This document shows positions 23,947-34,734 of a stretch of 64,000 nt of DNA, one piece after another. The position numbers were made by a program, and so were the translations under genes. The notes under the pieces were generated by a model. It was not told the DNA's origin and ran no database searches. It worked only from the letters and a program-made list of their open reading frames with translations. Position 1 is the stretch's first letter. The number at the start of each line of letters is the position of its first letter. The DNA lies in NCBI GenBank assembly GCA_034387635.1, contig JAOANU010000005.1, forward strand, positions 1,550,001 to 1,614,000. Direction: 5' to 3'. The DNA comes from Rhodosporidiobolus odoratus (lineage: Eukaryota > Basidiomycota > Microbotryomycetes > Sporidiobolales > Sporidiobolaceae).

Positions 23947-24783
23947 TCACTCCATCACAAACAGCCCGGGTGCCCAATATTCTCTTCCCTCGTGTCCTCG
24001 TCTTTCAGCCTGTTCGTCTACCCAGACCAATCCATCATCTAGCAGAGCCTTCTCTAGCGCGCGCTCGACCCGATCCACTTCCCATCCAGCCGCCCCATCC
24101 CTGGCGGAAAAAGCAATGACTTCTTGCCGAGTGACGCTCCCTCGCCCCGTACCTGCCGCCGCTTCGACGACGACCAACGAGTCGCGGTCCAACCCGCCTG
24201 GCGAGCATCGCACCACCTTTTTGCCGCCGACTTGAATGATAGCATACCCGCATCCGAGGGGTTCCAACGTTTCGATCGCGCGCTGCACATCGGCTTCAGT
24301 GACTTCTGTCGTGGCCGCCGCTCCTCCCGCTGCTGTCGCTCGTGTTTTTGTCCCGTCCGCCGCCGCTTTCTTGGCTACCCCACTTCCTCTCAATTTCCCC
24401 ACTTCTCTCAGAACCTCGTCGAGCGCAACGAGACCGCCACCTCGTTCCCTAGCCCTAAGACAAACGTCGACGACCTGTACGCCCAAGGCGTAGTACCAAT
24501 CTCCGACGCCGATCTTGTCCCAGAGACCTTTTGAGCCACCGCCAAGAGGGTCGACGCCGAGCTCTGCGCAGAGTTGGGAGAAGTGAGTACGGAAGGAAGG
24601 GGAGGAGAGGATCTTGGCACGGTGGTGGCTACTGAACGAAGAGAGGGCGGCTTGGAAAGTTGCGAGTTGGGAGGAGAGCGAGGCAGCTTCTTGCGCGGCG
24701 AGGGATGAAGACAGGGTCGAGTAGGATGAGGCCGAGTCTAGATGTCGCTGCAGGGAGCTGTATCCTGCTGCACGTCGTGACAT
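23947..24783 (-). CDS. SNF8: ESCRT-II subunit SNF8/VPS22
   Basis: Single-exon gene of 278 codons, start at 24783. SNF8 forms ESCRT-II with VPS25 and VPS36 and sorts ubiquitinated cargo on endosomes. The order matches the family: a helical hairpin rich in Ala/Ser/Gln (LAAQEAASLSSQLATFQAAL), the conserved block FRTHFSQLCAELGVDPLGGG, KGLWDKIGVGDWYYALGVQV and VDVCLRARERGGGLVALDEV. Two winged-helix domains follow, the second containing VTEADVQRAIETLEPLGCGY and DDGLVWVDEQ. An Ala/Thr-rich linker (GTKTRATAAGGAAATTEVTE) separates the wings and is slightly longer than usual. The lack of introns contrasts with nearly all neighbours. Confidence 0.93.
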   Translation of the reverse strand: MSRRAAGYSSLQRHLDSASSYSTLSSSLAAQEAASLSSQLATFQAALSSFSSHHRAKILSSPSFRTHFSQLCAELGVDPLGGGSKGLWDKIGVGDWYYALGVQVVDVCLRARERGGGLVALDEVLREVGKLRGSGVAKKAAADGTKTRATAAGGAAATTEVTEADVQRAIETLEPLGCGYAIIQVGGKKVVRCSPGGLDRDSLVVVEAAAGTGRGSVTRQEVIAFSARDGAAGWEVDRVERALEKALLDDGLVWVDEQAERRGHEGREYWAPGLFVME

Positions 24784-25072
24784 GCTGACGATAAGGGAGA
24801 GTGAGAGAGGGAGATAATCCGAGGGGATGCCGGACGACTCCAGCGACGAGATGGAACTTCGAGATTACGTCGACCAATCGGTTCCAGCGTTACCAGCGCA
24901 TCAGCGCGTACTCAAGCGTCTTTGTTGGCGTCCCGCGGCCGCGCGCAGGACGGGCGATTGGCAGCGATAGTCGGTTTTTTCACCTTTTCTCTCTGGACTT
25001 GCTCCGTGCAGTCGTCGGTCGTCACGCTTGCTATACAACAGCTGTACTGCCCTCACAGAAGTGTCTCCCGGT

Positions 25073-28000
25073 CTACTTGCTTTCCTCCTTCCCCTCCGCC
25101 GTAGTCGCCTTCCTCAGCCCCGCAAACGCCTCACTCCCCTCGACGTCCACGCCCAACTCAATCGCATCCTGGGCAAGCGTCTCAACATCAAGCTGCATCT
25201 GCATCTTGACCCGGTCGTCGTCGGACTCGTCGGGCTGAGTCGTAGAGGAGGCGGCGCGACCGAAGAAGGACAGGCCTTGACGACCTTTCTTAAGCCATCG
25301 GAGAGAGTCTTCCGTTTTCTTCTGAGTGGAGAGGATGGCCGCGTAGCTGTATTGAAGAAATCGGTCAATCCCAGTCCCAGCGGGGCCGTAAAAACAGAAG
25401 GTGAGATAAGCGCACCGTCCAGCGATATCCTCTACCACTGCCGTCGCCCATTCCTTCCGCAGCTCCTCTTTAACAGCCCTTCCAGGCCCGGTGAGGTACG
25501 TCTTTAGCTCTTTGAGGATGTTGTGCACGAAGTAACTTGGCTCGCTTGTCCCCCTCCGGGTCGAAGCACGTACTTGCGAAGCGACTGAACGGACGAGTTT
25601 GAGGTGTTCGGCGCAGCGTTTGACGAGGACGGTGACGATTTGAGACGACAACGACGGGAGGAGGGAGGTCATACTCGAGAGGGAAGTGGCGATGACTTCT
25701 GCAACCGTGTGTCGACTAAGTATCCCCTACGAAATCGACACGAGCGAGAAAGACGTACCACTAGCGGACTCTCCTCCCGCGAGCTTATCCCGTATTCGCT
25801 CCTCGAACAGCTCAGTCACTCTCCGCTCCATTCTCCGGGCGTCGGCAATGAGCACGGTAAGCTGTCGAAGGATGGTCTCTTCCGAAACGTCCTCAGATTG
25901 GGCGGGAGTGCCTGGGCGAGTGCTTCCAGCAGAAGGTGCTAGCTGCGAGGGAGATGGGCTCAGCAATGCCATGGCACGGGGCGGAACGAACCCTGTGGGG
26001 CTCGAGCCAAACAGGATCCGCCTAAAATCGCGTGTGGGGATCAAGAGGAAAGGGCAGAGCTCACCCGAGTGCGATCGCCATCATACGAAGAGCGACTTGA
26101 CGGCTGTCCTGCCGATAACGCGGACAAGTTGGCACTTGAGGTGCTCGCCGGGAAGACATATTTCGGTACTTGGTCGTTAAGCCATGTCCTGTATCGTGAG
26201 ATGATCTGCTCGCCAAGAAGAAGAAGGAACATGGAGTCAACCCTAACGCAATCGAGAGGCGATGCAATATTTGGAGAAAGGCGGAAGCAAGACGAGATGG
26301 CGCACCTGCAAGCTTAACCTCCAGAACCTCCCCGCCAACTCCTCCAACCATACATCATCATCCCAACATCGCCTCAGCGCCTTATACACTGCTTCACTCT
26401 CGCTCATGACCCACCCGTCCTTACCTCCCCCGCTCGCACTCCCCACCTCCAGCGCTCTCTCCACCGCAAAGACCGCCTCCTTAAACCTCAGCTGGAAGTA
26501 CACAGGCAGCTGGAACCGCTTGAAGAGAGCAATATAGGTTGGATGAGATCGGAGGGAGTTGAGGTGTGCGAGAGTGGGGCAGAGGGTCTCGAGACGAGCG
26601 ATAAAAGAGACGGTGAGGAGGTAGTGCTGATGGAAGACGGTAGGTCGACCTGCGGCGAAGATGACGGAACCGAGTTCGCCTACGAGGGCAGCGACGAGCT
26701 CATCGAGAATGACGTTTGAGAGGAGCTCGTATCCGCCGGAAGGGAGACCGCTACCGTCTTCGGTTGACGGCGCGCTGCTGCCTTTCCGCTTCTTTTCGCC
26801 GGCTGAAGGTGTCGGAGAAACGGAGATGTTCCGCTCAGCTACATCCAGCAAGACGCCGCAATCGGACGAGATGAAGGTGAGGATACGGTTGTAGAGAGCG
26901 CAGAGGGGGACAGAGTCGTTCCCGCCTTCCCGAGAGGATGCAGGAGGTTCGATGGGCTGAAGAAGGTACGCTGGAGGGACATGGGTAGTAGCTCGCGTTG
27001 TGTGGTCAGAAGTGTTGGCTTGGCCGGTGAGCGCATCGCGATGCACTGCTCGCTTGACGAACGGTTTAAGGACGCTCGATCGGACAATGTCTTCGGCTTG
27101 AGCCGTGAGCGCGAGGGAGGCGAAGATGGACAAAGTTATGGCGAGTTCTGGTCGATACGTAGGAGAAGAGGGATCGCAGGCCAGAATAGCGGAAAGAAGA
27201 TCGGAGAGTTCGTAATGTAATGTAGAGGTGATTTGGTCGATACGCTGCACAACTAGCCGAGTCAGCACATATACATGTCTACGAAAAGATGCGGACATAC
27301 GGGCTGTAAGGAGTGGACGAATGGGAGGTCGCCAGCCCTTTCGACGAGGTAGCGCACGTGGGTGTATTCGCTGGCAATTCGTTCCAATCGCTTCGCAGGC
27401 GAGTCGACGTTACTGGAGTGAGCCGAAGTTGAGTCAGCTGTACCCGCGCAAGAGCAAGGTGAACCACGCACAGGTCCAGCGGCCTGGCCTTCTCTCCTCC
27501 TTTCCCAACCTTCAGCAGCCCCTCGACCTTCTCAACCGCCTCTTCAGTTGCCAGCAGTCTCCGCATCATGGCCTTCATTTCCCTGACCTCCTTACGTTCC
27601 TCGAGGACGTCGCTCATCTCGCCTCGCATCTCGTCGAGCTCTTGCTTGACATGCTCGACCTCACCTCGAATTGAGAGGACGGAGCGTCGAATCGTCGCGA
27701 GGGAGGTCGAAATCCGGGCGTGCTTGAGGCCGAGAGAGAGACCGATAAAGGCTTCGTACTCTTCGTTGATGACGCCAACTAGGGAAGTACGGAGGGTGGC
27801 GAGGTAGGCGCGAAGCTGAGAAAGGTCGAAGTGGGGTGGGTGTTCAACAAAGATCAGCCCGTCCGCTCAGCGATGAGCTCGAGGTAATTGAGCTGCTCGT
27901 GAATGAGGGAAGGAGACGAGGCTCACGTCGCTCCTGAGCTCCTCCAGCGGGGTGTGCCTCCGTTCGAGTAAGAAGTCACTGGGATTGAAGGATTCGCCCT

Positions 28001-28211
28001 CGAATACGCCATGACCGAGTGGAGGTGCCGTCGGTAGTTCAAGATGGGTTTCAGTAACTGCTGACAGGTCTGTTGTTGTCAGTAGAGTGGTGAGAGTTGG
28101 TTTGTGGTTTCCTGTTCGAGTGGGGGCGAGGAGAGTTGAGGAAGGAGAGTCGTAGTCTGATGATGCAGGTGGTTGGGGCTGGAATGGATCTTGTAGTGCG
28201 TCTTGTGTCAT
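25073..28211 (-). CDS. COG2: Conserved oligomeric Golgi complex subunit 2
   Basis: Lobe A subunit of the COG tethering complex for retrograde vesicles at the Golgi. From the start at 28211 (MTQDALQDPFQPQPP) a disordered leader precedes the COG2 signature FNPSDFLLERRHTPLEELRS, LRAYLATLRTSLVGVINEEY and EAFIGLSLGLKHARIS. Long coiled coil follows (ELDEMRGEMSDVLEERKEV, MMRRLLATEEAVEKVEGLL). The middle part RIDQITSTLHYELSDLLSAI and the C-terminal helical region (LLTVSFIARLETLCPTLAHL, IISRYRTWLNDQVPKYV, then SQIVTVLVKRCAEHLKLVRS) match the COG2 C-terminal domain. About nine introns. The frame stays open to TAG at 25073-25075. It lies just upstream of SNF8 on the same strand and is divergent from AP-3 mu. 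TTG at 28226 is not the start. Confidence 0.87.
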
Positions 28212-28875
28212 TCTCAGCCCGTCCAATGAGCCTAATCTGACAGCCGCAGGTGCGACACGAAGCGGAGAACTGATGAGAACCGACTCTCATCTCACTTTGT
28301 GCCGCTACCTACATTCACCAGGCCACTTAGAAGCACACCAATAAGCTACTGTAGCCTAACAGGCCCCGCGCACCGACATTAGCGTCCTCTCCGCCTCACA
28401 TCTGTGGGTTTCCGCCTCACCAGCCGCCTCAGCATACGCCGGCGCATCGGACATCAGACGGGTGGTACGGAAAGCCCGGCATTACGAATGGCGCAGTGCG
28501 ATGGGCACAAGGCAGGTCTAGATTTTGCGCCATGACTGAGTGGATTAAGCGCAATTCTCTCGACGTTTCATGCAGCGACAGGTGCGGAGCGCTGCAAGCT
28601 GATGCCTCGGCATGGTCCCTCTCATGCACGGCGTGAGAGGACTACCGGAAAGCAGTTGGGCCAGCCATTAATGCAACTCGAAGGAATTCGAGCGAGAGTA
28701 ACGCGAGACGAGAAAAGAGCCTGGAGAGAGTGAGAGGCCGGAGCCTTCCTGGTTCGCCCCCCAGTCCTTGCTCGCGACTGTGTTCGATCGTGCCCCTGGC
28801 AAGGCAGATCGCTGTCATGTAGTTCCCTGCCAGTCCTCGCCCGTCAGCTTTCATCTTCTCGACCTCTTGTCGACC
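28212..28875. promoter_or_regulatory. Divergent promoter region COG2/APM3
   Basis: 664 bp between two divergent start codons of Golgi and vacuolar trafficking genes. A pyrimidine-rich stretch (about 28840-28875) precedes the APM3 ATG. No further element recognised. Confidence 0.4.
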
Positions 28876-30786
28876 ATGGAAGGAATCGCTTTGACTGATC
28901 TCAGCGGGTGCGCATACGCTGACTGCTCCATCCCTGACGCGCGAACTCATGCCCTTACTCGATACAATCGACAGTCGCATCATCCTTTCGACCCACTTTG
29001 CCTCGCCTTCCTCCCTTCGACAAGCCATTGACGCTGCGATAGCATCAGACAAGGCCGTAACATGGGTACCGGGAACCAGTGCAGCTGGTCTCGTGCACGG
29101 GCTTGCAGATGTCACCGACGAGGCGGATGAGGTGGAGGGGGAGGTTTGCGCAAAGGGAGGGCTGGGAGCACCGGCGGGGCGGGCTGTATGCCAGGTAGAA
29201 AGGAACGGAGTCAGGTATCTGGCCCCGCTGAACAAGGATGGTGAGCCCTTCCCTGGGTTCTCCCGGACATACCCCACCTAATTTGCTTTTGCACCTGTCT
29301 ACTCGCAGCCGACCCTCTCGTCCCGCTTACCTTTTTGACGGAGCTATATGCTGTGCTGGTGAACTATATTTCGGGACCGGTCACCGAAGCCAGCCTCAAG
29401 GTGCGCTTACTCTCCCCCCCCCCTCCCTCTCCCCTTTCCTTCCCAACTTTCCTGGCCAACGTACCAAAGCTTATCCCTCACAGGACCACTTTGACGTCGT
29501 CCTCGCGCTCTTACAAGAGATGGTTGCATCTGGAAGGCCACAACTGTCGCAGGCTTCTCAGCTGCGAGATCTCGTACTTCCTCCTTCCGAGCTCCTGACA
29601 AAGGTCGCGCTGAATGCTGCATCAGTCGCCGGGTGCGTCTGATCACTCGCTTCTGGTAGTAGGGCAAGCGTCCTGACGCTCTATTTGCATAGTCTCGCTG
29701 TGCCGAGCCAGACAGCGGCAAACGCTCTTCTTACCTCGCCGCTTCCTTGGCGACGACAAGGCGTCAAGTATTCCTCGAACGAAATTTGTGCAGAGCTTTC
29801 CCGTCTTCTTCTATGTTTTCACGAGCCGTGCTAACTCCGATCTGTGCAGATCTCGACCTGACTGAAACGCTATCTTTCCTTCTCGACGCCTCCGGCAAAC
29901 CCGTTACCGGGTCCATCTCGGGCGAAATGGCCTGCCGCTCTCGCCTTTCCGGCATGCCCGATCTATCTCTCACCTTTGTCGACCCCTCGATACTCGAAGA
30001 AAGCGCGGCGTTTCACTCGAGCGTAAGGTACAACCGTTGGAGCAAGGACAAAGTAGTCTCTTTCGTTCCTCGTAAGTCATCCTTCCGACTGCCCCGAGAG
30101 ACAAACACAACTCATATGCACCTTTCTGCAGCCGACGGTGCTTTTCCGCTCCTTTTTTTCGTCCACACTCCGCCGAAAACGACCCCTGCTCTCGCCCTCG
30201 CCCTTCTCCCCTTCTCTATCACCTCCTCGATCACCCTCGGCAGCGCAGGTGGCGCCTTTACCATAACTCTGACCTCTCGCGCCCCCTCCCCTCGACCGCT
30301 CACAAACATCGTCATCCGGCTCCCGCTCGCTACGGGTGCAAACGGCCTAACCGCTCAAACGCAAGGAGGAGCTTACTTGAGAGATGAAGAAGGTCGGAGT
30401 AGGGGGGGTGGAGCGGGGCAGTGGGATGTGCAGGTTGAGCCGCCGAGAGAGTGGGGCGAGGGGGAGAAGCAGTGGTTGGTCTGGACTATTGGGCAACTCG
30501 TCTCGACGGATCGTCCGGCCGTGCTGAGTGGACAGTATTACTGGTGCGCCTTTTCTCCACGTCTCTTGTCGCAGAGCATATGCTTACGATCTGCGGGGCT
30601 CATCCATGGTCATACAGCGCACCAAATGCCCGAAAACCTCCTTCCTTCACCCTCACTTTCGACTCACCCTCGGCTGGTTTTTCAGGATTGAGGGTTAACG
30701 CGTTGAAGGTCCTTAACGAGTCTTATGGTGTCTACAAGGGGGTAAAGATGAAAGGCAAGGGGGTTGTAGAGGTGAGAACGGGGTAG
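28876..30786 (+). CDS. APM3: AP-3 adaptor complex mu subunit
   Basis: Medium chain of the AP-3 complex, which carries cargo from Golgi to vacuole by the ALP route. Exon 1 (MEGIALTDLSG) splices into RIILSTHFASPSSLRQAID, giving the longin-like N-terminal domain. After LTFLTELYAVLVNYISGPV and DHFDVVLALLQEMVASGRPQ comes the hinge with LPWRRQGVKYSSNEIYLDLT and the mu-homology domain: KLSGMPDLSL-like SRLSGMPDLSLTFVDPSI, VRYNRWSKDKVVSFVPPDG and GLRVNALKVLNESYGVYKGV. The end (GKGVVEVRTG) matches the family's RT-containing terminus. Six or so introns. AP-1 and AP-2 mu are less likely because of the MPDLSLTF and GVKYSSNE blocks. The first exon is supported by splice phase only. Confidence 0.92.
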
Positions 30787-31021
30787 CAAGCAGGACGAGC
30801 ATGAGTATACGGAAGTGACTTGGTAGAATTGACCTTCTACCTCGTGCCGATCGATGGTAAGGCAGTGAACCTTACGAGCAACACTATGAAGTTCGCGGCG
30901 TAATATGTCTGTGCAGATCGAAGAGGAAAAGTCAATAGACATGTCCTGGCAATATCGGCAAAGTCGCCTCTGAAAATATAAATCAACGTACATCACGAGT
31001 GGAGAGGAAGTCCCAGAGCCG

Positions 31022-32080
31022 CTAAACACCGGCTAATCGGGTTAGTGCGGCTCGTCGTATCGCATGAAGAACAGGCACTGGCCGCGCTTCCGGTCGATAT
31101 CCCGCTTTGAGGTAGTCGTAAATCAGAGGGGGCGAAACGGTAGTCTCGGTTAGAAAGCTGTTGGTAACCGGATCGTACCAGTCGGAGGCGTAGCGTTCCC
31201 ATCTTTGGTTCGCTGCCTCGTTCGGTCTGAACTTGGGGAGATTGTCATACATGGCGAAAAGCAGAGTGAAAAGATGTAGGGTTGTAACGAGGAGGAGGCA
31301 CTCACCGTAAGGTCTGGACGATGGGCTTCGCTGCCAAAGTCCCCGTACGGCAATGCTGCTCAATGAAGGTGTGGCTTGATCCCCATCGGTGACGGATCAG
31401 GAACGGAACTGCGATGTCGAGGAGGAGAATGACCTTACTCGCGTGCGACGACCGGATTCGTGTCGACGAGTTGGTGATGGACGTGCAGAACAACCCCGGA
31501 CTGGTGATTAAGTCTGTACGAGACAAGGCTCTTGAGTCTTGCAGGTTCCCGTACCACAATCGGGTCGGAAGGAAAATCTCCTGCTCGAGACTTGCAGTAC
31601 GGCCCATGAGTGCTTCCACGATGAAACCGTGTGGACGCCATTCGAGTTACTCGGCGGAGGATAAGGGCCTTTGTAGATGTGCCCTGTGGCTGGATCGAAT
31701 CCCCTTGGGCATAAAATAGGAATTGTCGAAGCCACGCTGAGGACCGAGATCGCTCCAAGTCATATGCTTGTTGAAGCAGGTGATCTGCAGTATCATATCA
31801 AGCATCTGGTCATGATCAGCTGTGATGGGAAGGGAAGGCACGTACCAACCCAAATCTGATCGACAAAGTCCAGTCCGTGGTAAGCTAAACCGGCAAGCGG
31901 GCATTTCTCGTCTGTGCGTTGTTTGACCGCTTTGCTGACCAGAAGCATCGAAGCTGCCAACATCCGAGCTCTGCACAGTGACCAGAACGGAGCCATGTCA
32001 CTCAGGATGACGGCAATGATTTCTCGCCTTGGAACACCTTGCCAGTCCACCTCTGCCCGCGGCGCCGGGTATGGCGGCAT
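31022..32080 (-). CDS. Hypothetical protein, four or more exons
   Basis: Not recognised. Start at 32080 (MPPYPAPRAEVDWQGVPRRE) with REIIAVILSDMAPFWSLCRA and CPLAGLAYHGLDFVDQIW in exon 1. The final exon reads PNEAANQRWERYASDWYDP, TTVSPPLIYDYLKAGYRPEA and ends ALTRLAGV at a TAG at 31022. In the middle two frames stay open. One path uses donor GTTGGT and a 60-nt intron, then LEQEIFLPTRLWYGNLQDSR, and joins the last exon in frame. The other uses donor GTACGT and gives VDHLLQQAYDLERSRSSAWL, but later hits a stop. I favour the first because it reaches the last exon. Function unknown. Confidence 0.5.
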
Positions 32081-32282
32081 GGCAGATCATGCTCTGGGCG
32101 TGGGCGAAGCAAGATTCGGGACAAGCGTCAAGGGGGGAACGAAGACGGTTCCGAGGTGGGATCAGCCGAAGATGAGGTGGCGACAGCTCCGAGGAGCAGA
32201 AACAGGAATAGGAGATCGGTTTGTCTGTCTCGACAGCGTCATCTTCGGTTGCGTTCCGACAGCGTATGAACATTGCGGAAAC

Positions 32283-34064
32283 TCAGGAGGACCCGTACAT
32301 GTCGCTGAGCAATCGGTAAAGGAGAGAAGAGGGGTGACCGCCACTGCGATTCGAAGAAGAGAGAGGTTGAAGCGTGAGGTAAGTGAGCAAAGAAGGACAA
32401 GGGGAAATGGAAGAGGACAGTTTGAACGTACAGATTGCTGATGTACAGACTAACCAGCTCAGCTGGCACCACATCGTAGTAAGGGTTGAGCACCTCCGTC
32501 TCCTCCTCGCCATCTTCTCCCGCCACTCCCTCAGTCGATTTGAGCACTTCCTCCGGACTACCCAAGTCTCGCATGCTCCAATCCGCTTCTCCGAGATACA
32601 GTGGCGAGAATTTAAACATGCCACCAACCACAACCACGGGCACTCGCATACGGTTTGCTGCGAGGCAGAGGGGGAGGGAACCGGCGATGGAGAGAAGGGC
32701 GCCGTCGGCGAGGACGAGGTGAGGGCCGAGAAGCACTTTGGAGCAGCGGGGTATGAGGGCGAAGATGTTGGAGTCTGGGATGAGGATAGTAGGAATTCCG
32801 GCGGAGGAAAGTGCGAGTGCAGTAGCACGGCCGGAGAAGCTGCAAGGGTAGACGGTCAGCCTTAGTACGAGCGCCCGAATGGCTGCGAAACGCACGAGGG
32901 CGCGGTCTCGGCGACGATGACCGTGAATTTGCGTTTTCGAGCCGCGTTCTTGAGGAAAGCCTCGACCGTTTTCGAATTGCCGATGGTCAAGATGAACTCG
33001 CTGCAAGCCCGGTAGAACAGTCAGGAAAGCAGGATCCGTGGGCAGTAAAGCAATACTACGTACCCAGAGTGAATATGGTCCAACGACTGTTCGCCCACGC
33101 TTCTGTCCGTGAGTTCGACCTCGTCGAGCAACTCCTGTATGGCGTCGATGAAGACGGGTTTGAGGTTAAAGCTTCGTTTCGAGAAGTCGCCTTCGAGTGT
33201 CAAGTCATGGATGTCGAGAGAGGAGAAGGGTTGAATGAGAGGATTCGGTCGCTGCAGGATTTGCGAGGAGGACGGCGACGTAGTGGGAGAACCAGTGGTC
33301 GATGAAGCGGGAGTAGACGCGGTGGACAACTCGCCGAGACCAGAGGTAGATGTGCGACCGCCAGCAGACTGTGGCGTGCCTTCCGGCGTAGGCTTGTGAC
33401 CCAAAAGATCGAAAATGCTACCCAGGGCAGCTCCTCGTGTTCGACCTTGCAGGTCGCGCTCGGTGAAGAACGAGCCACCGATGTCGCGATTCAGGGCAGG
33501 GGTCTGCGGGACGCCAGGAGTCGGCGGGACAGAGGCAGAAGAGGCGGCGGTAAGGTGATTGGCGAGAGCGGTAGCGTATTCTTCGCGGATGAGCATGCAT
33601 ATCCGCCTAGTCATATTGGTCACAACGAGCTCTGTGCAAGCATGAGTTAGCCACGACTCGCAACGAGGTACTTTGACCCGCTTGATACTTTACACGAGTA
33701 TCAACTCACCTTTGGGGCCCGCTTCTTGCAACACTTTGCCGACTTCTTCCAGGTGAGCGGTGAGCTGCTCAAACGAGCTGAACTTGGCCTGCGCGACCAC
33801 CTCTCGGAGGAGGCGAATGACTTCGAGCGCAACTTGACGGGATCCGATGAGTTGCCTGGGAAGGAAGGGGTGAGCTGGCGCACGGAAAGGGGAAATTGGA
33901 CACGGCAAGGAGCTGCTCACCTTCTCCTCAGTCTGGTGGCCAGTGCATCTACTCGTTTGACCACATTGGGTTTACTCACTCCTTCGAGATTCGAGTGCGG
34001 CTAGTCGAGGTCGACGGTGTCAATCACGGATGCTGCAGCTTGATGGAAGGGGCGGGCGTACCAT
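32283..34064 (-). CDS. GCD7: Translation initiation factor eIF2B subunit beta
   Basis: Regulatory subunit of the eIF2B guanine-nucleotide exchange factor, acting with alpha and delta to sense phosphorylated eIF2. The ATG at 34064 sits alone at the end of its exon (donor GTACGC follows at once); the next exon gives [20 protein letters not shown] and [20 protein letters not shown]. Family blocks follow: [60 protein letters not shown], the Rossmann-like C-terminal half ([60 protein letters not shown]) and [18 protein letters not shown]. The last exon ends [15 protein letters not shown] Ser/Thr/Pro-rich insert (about residues 110-200) is longer than in yeast Gcd7. Confidence 0.92.
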
Positions 34065-34734
34065 GTTGATGCTGTGTCCTGTCGCTGGCGAGTCTGCGAG
34101 TCTTCTGGCCGAATGTATACACTAGTACTGTGGTCGACGAGATGGAGCGTCCATTTATCGATGACTTTGTTTCCTCCTCGTTGGCTGTCAGCGATCTACT
34201 GCAAATCAATTGCTGTTCATTCTTTCCTGTAGCTACTCACCATGCGCCTGTCCGAGACCTCGCAGCCTCTCACCACCGCATGCCGACGCTTGCACCCCCT
34301 TCCCTCCCCTTCCCCTCGCTTTTGCGCACACTACACGGTGAATTGTGGCGTGCTGCTACACTGTAACGCACTCAAGACAGCTAGTGCAGTTACGCCGACG
34401 CGATGATGGCCTTATCATGAGTCTCGTTGAGTGTCACCGCCTCGGCAGCGCCCTCCGCGGAGTACGGCGGACCATTTCACCTCCTGCCTGGCTATGCCCA
34501 CGCTCTCCTTCGTCTCCCTGCTATCCCCCCTCCTTCCACCATTCCCGGAACGACGAGGTCGGACCTGAGCCGGAACCGTGAGTACATGCCCCGTCTCGAT
34601 TCCGCCCCGCTTCTCTTGTTTGCAGTGGCTCACCCCTTTTCTCTTATCGGTCAAGCAGCGGAAGACAAGACACGCTACCGGTAGAGGACCGTCAGCAAAC
34701 ACGATCTGGCAAACACCTTCGAGACCTAGAACAA
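34065..34734. promoter_or_regulatory. Divergent promoter region of GCD7 and an unknown gene
   Basis: 670 bp between divergent starts. Short pyrimidine-rich patches only; no gene or named site seen. Confidence 0.4.
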
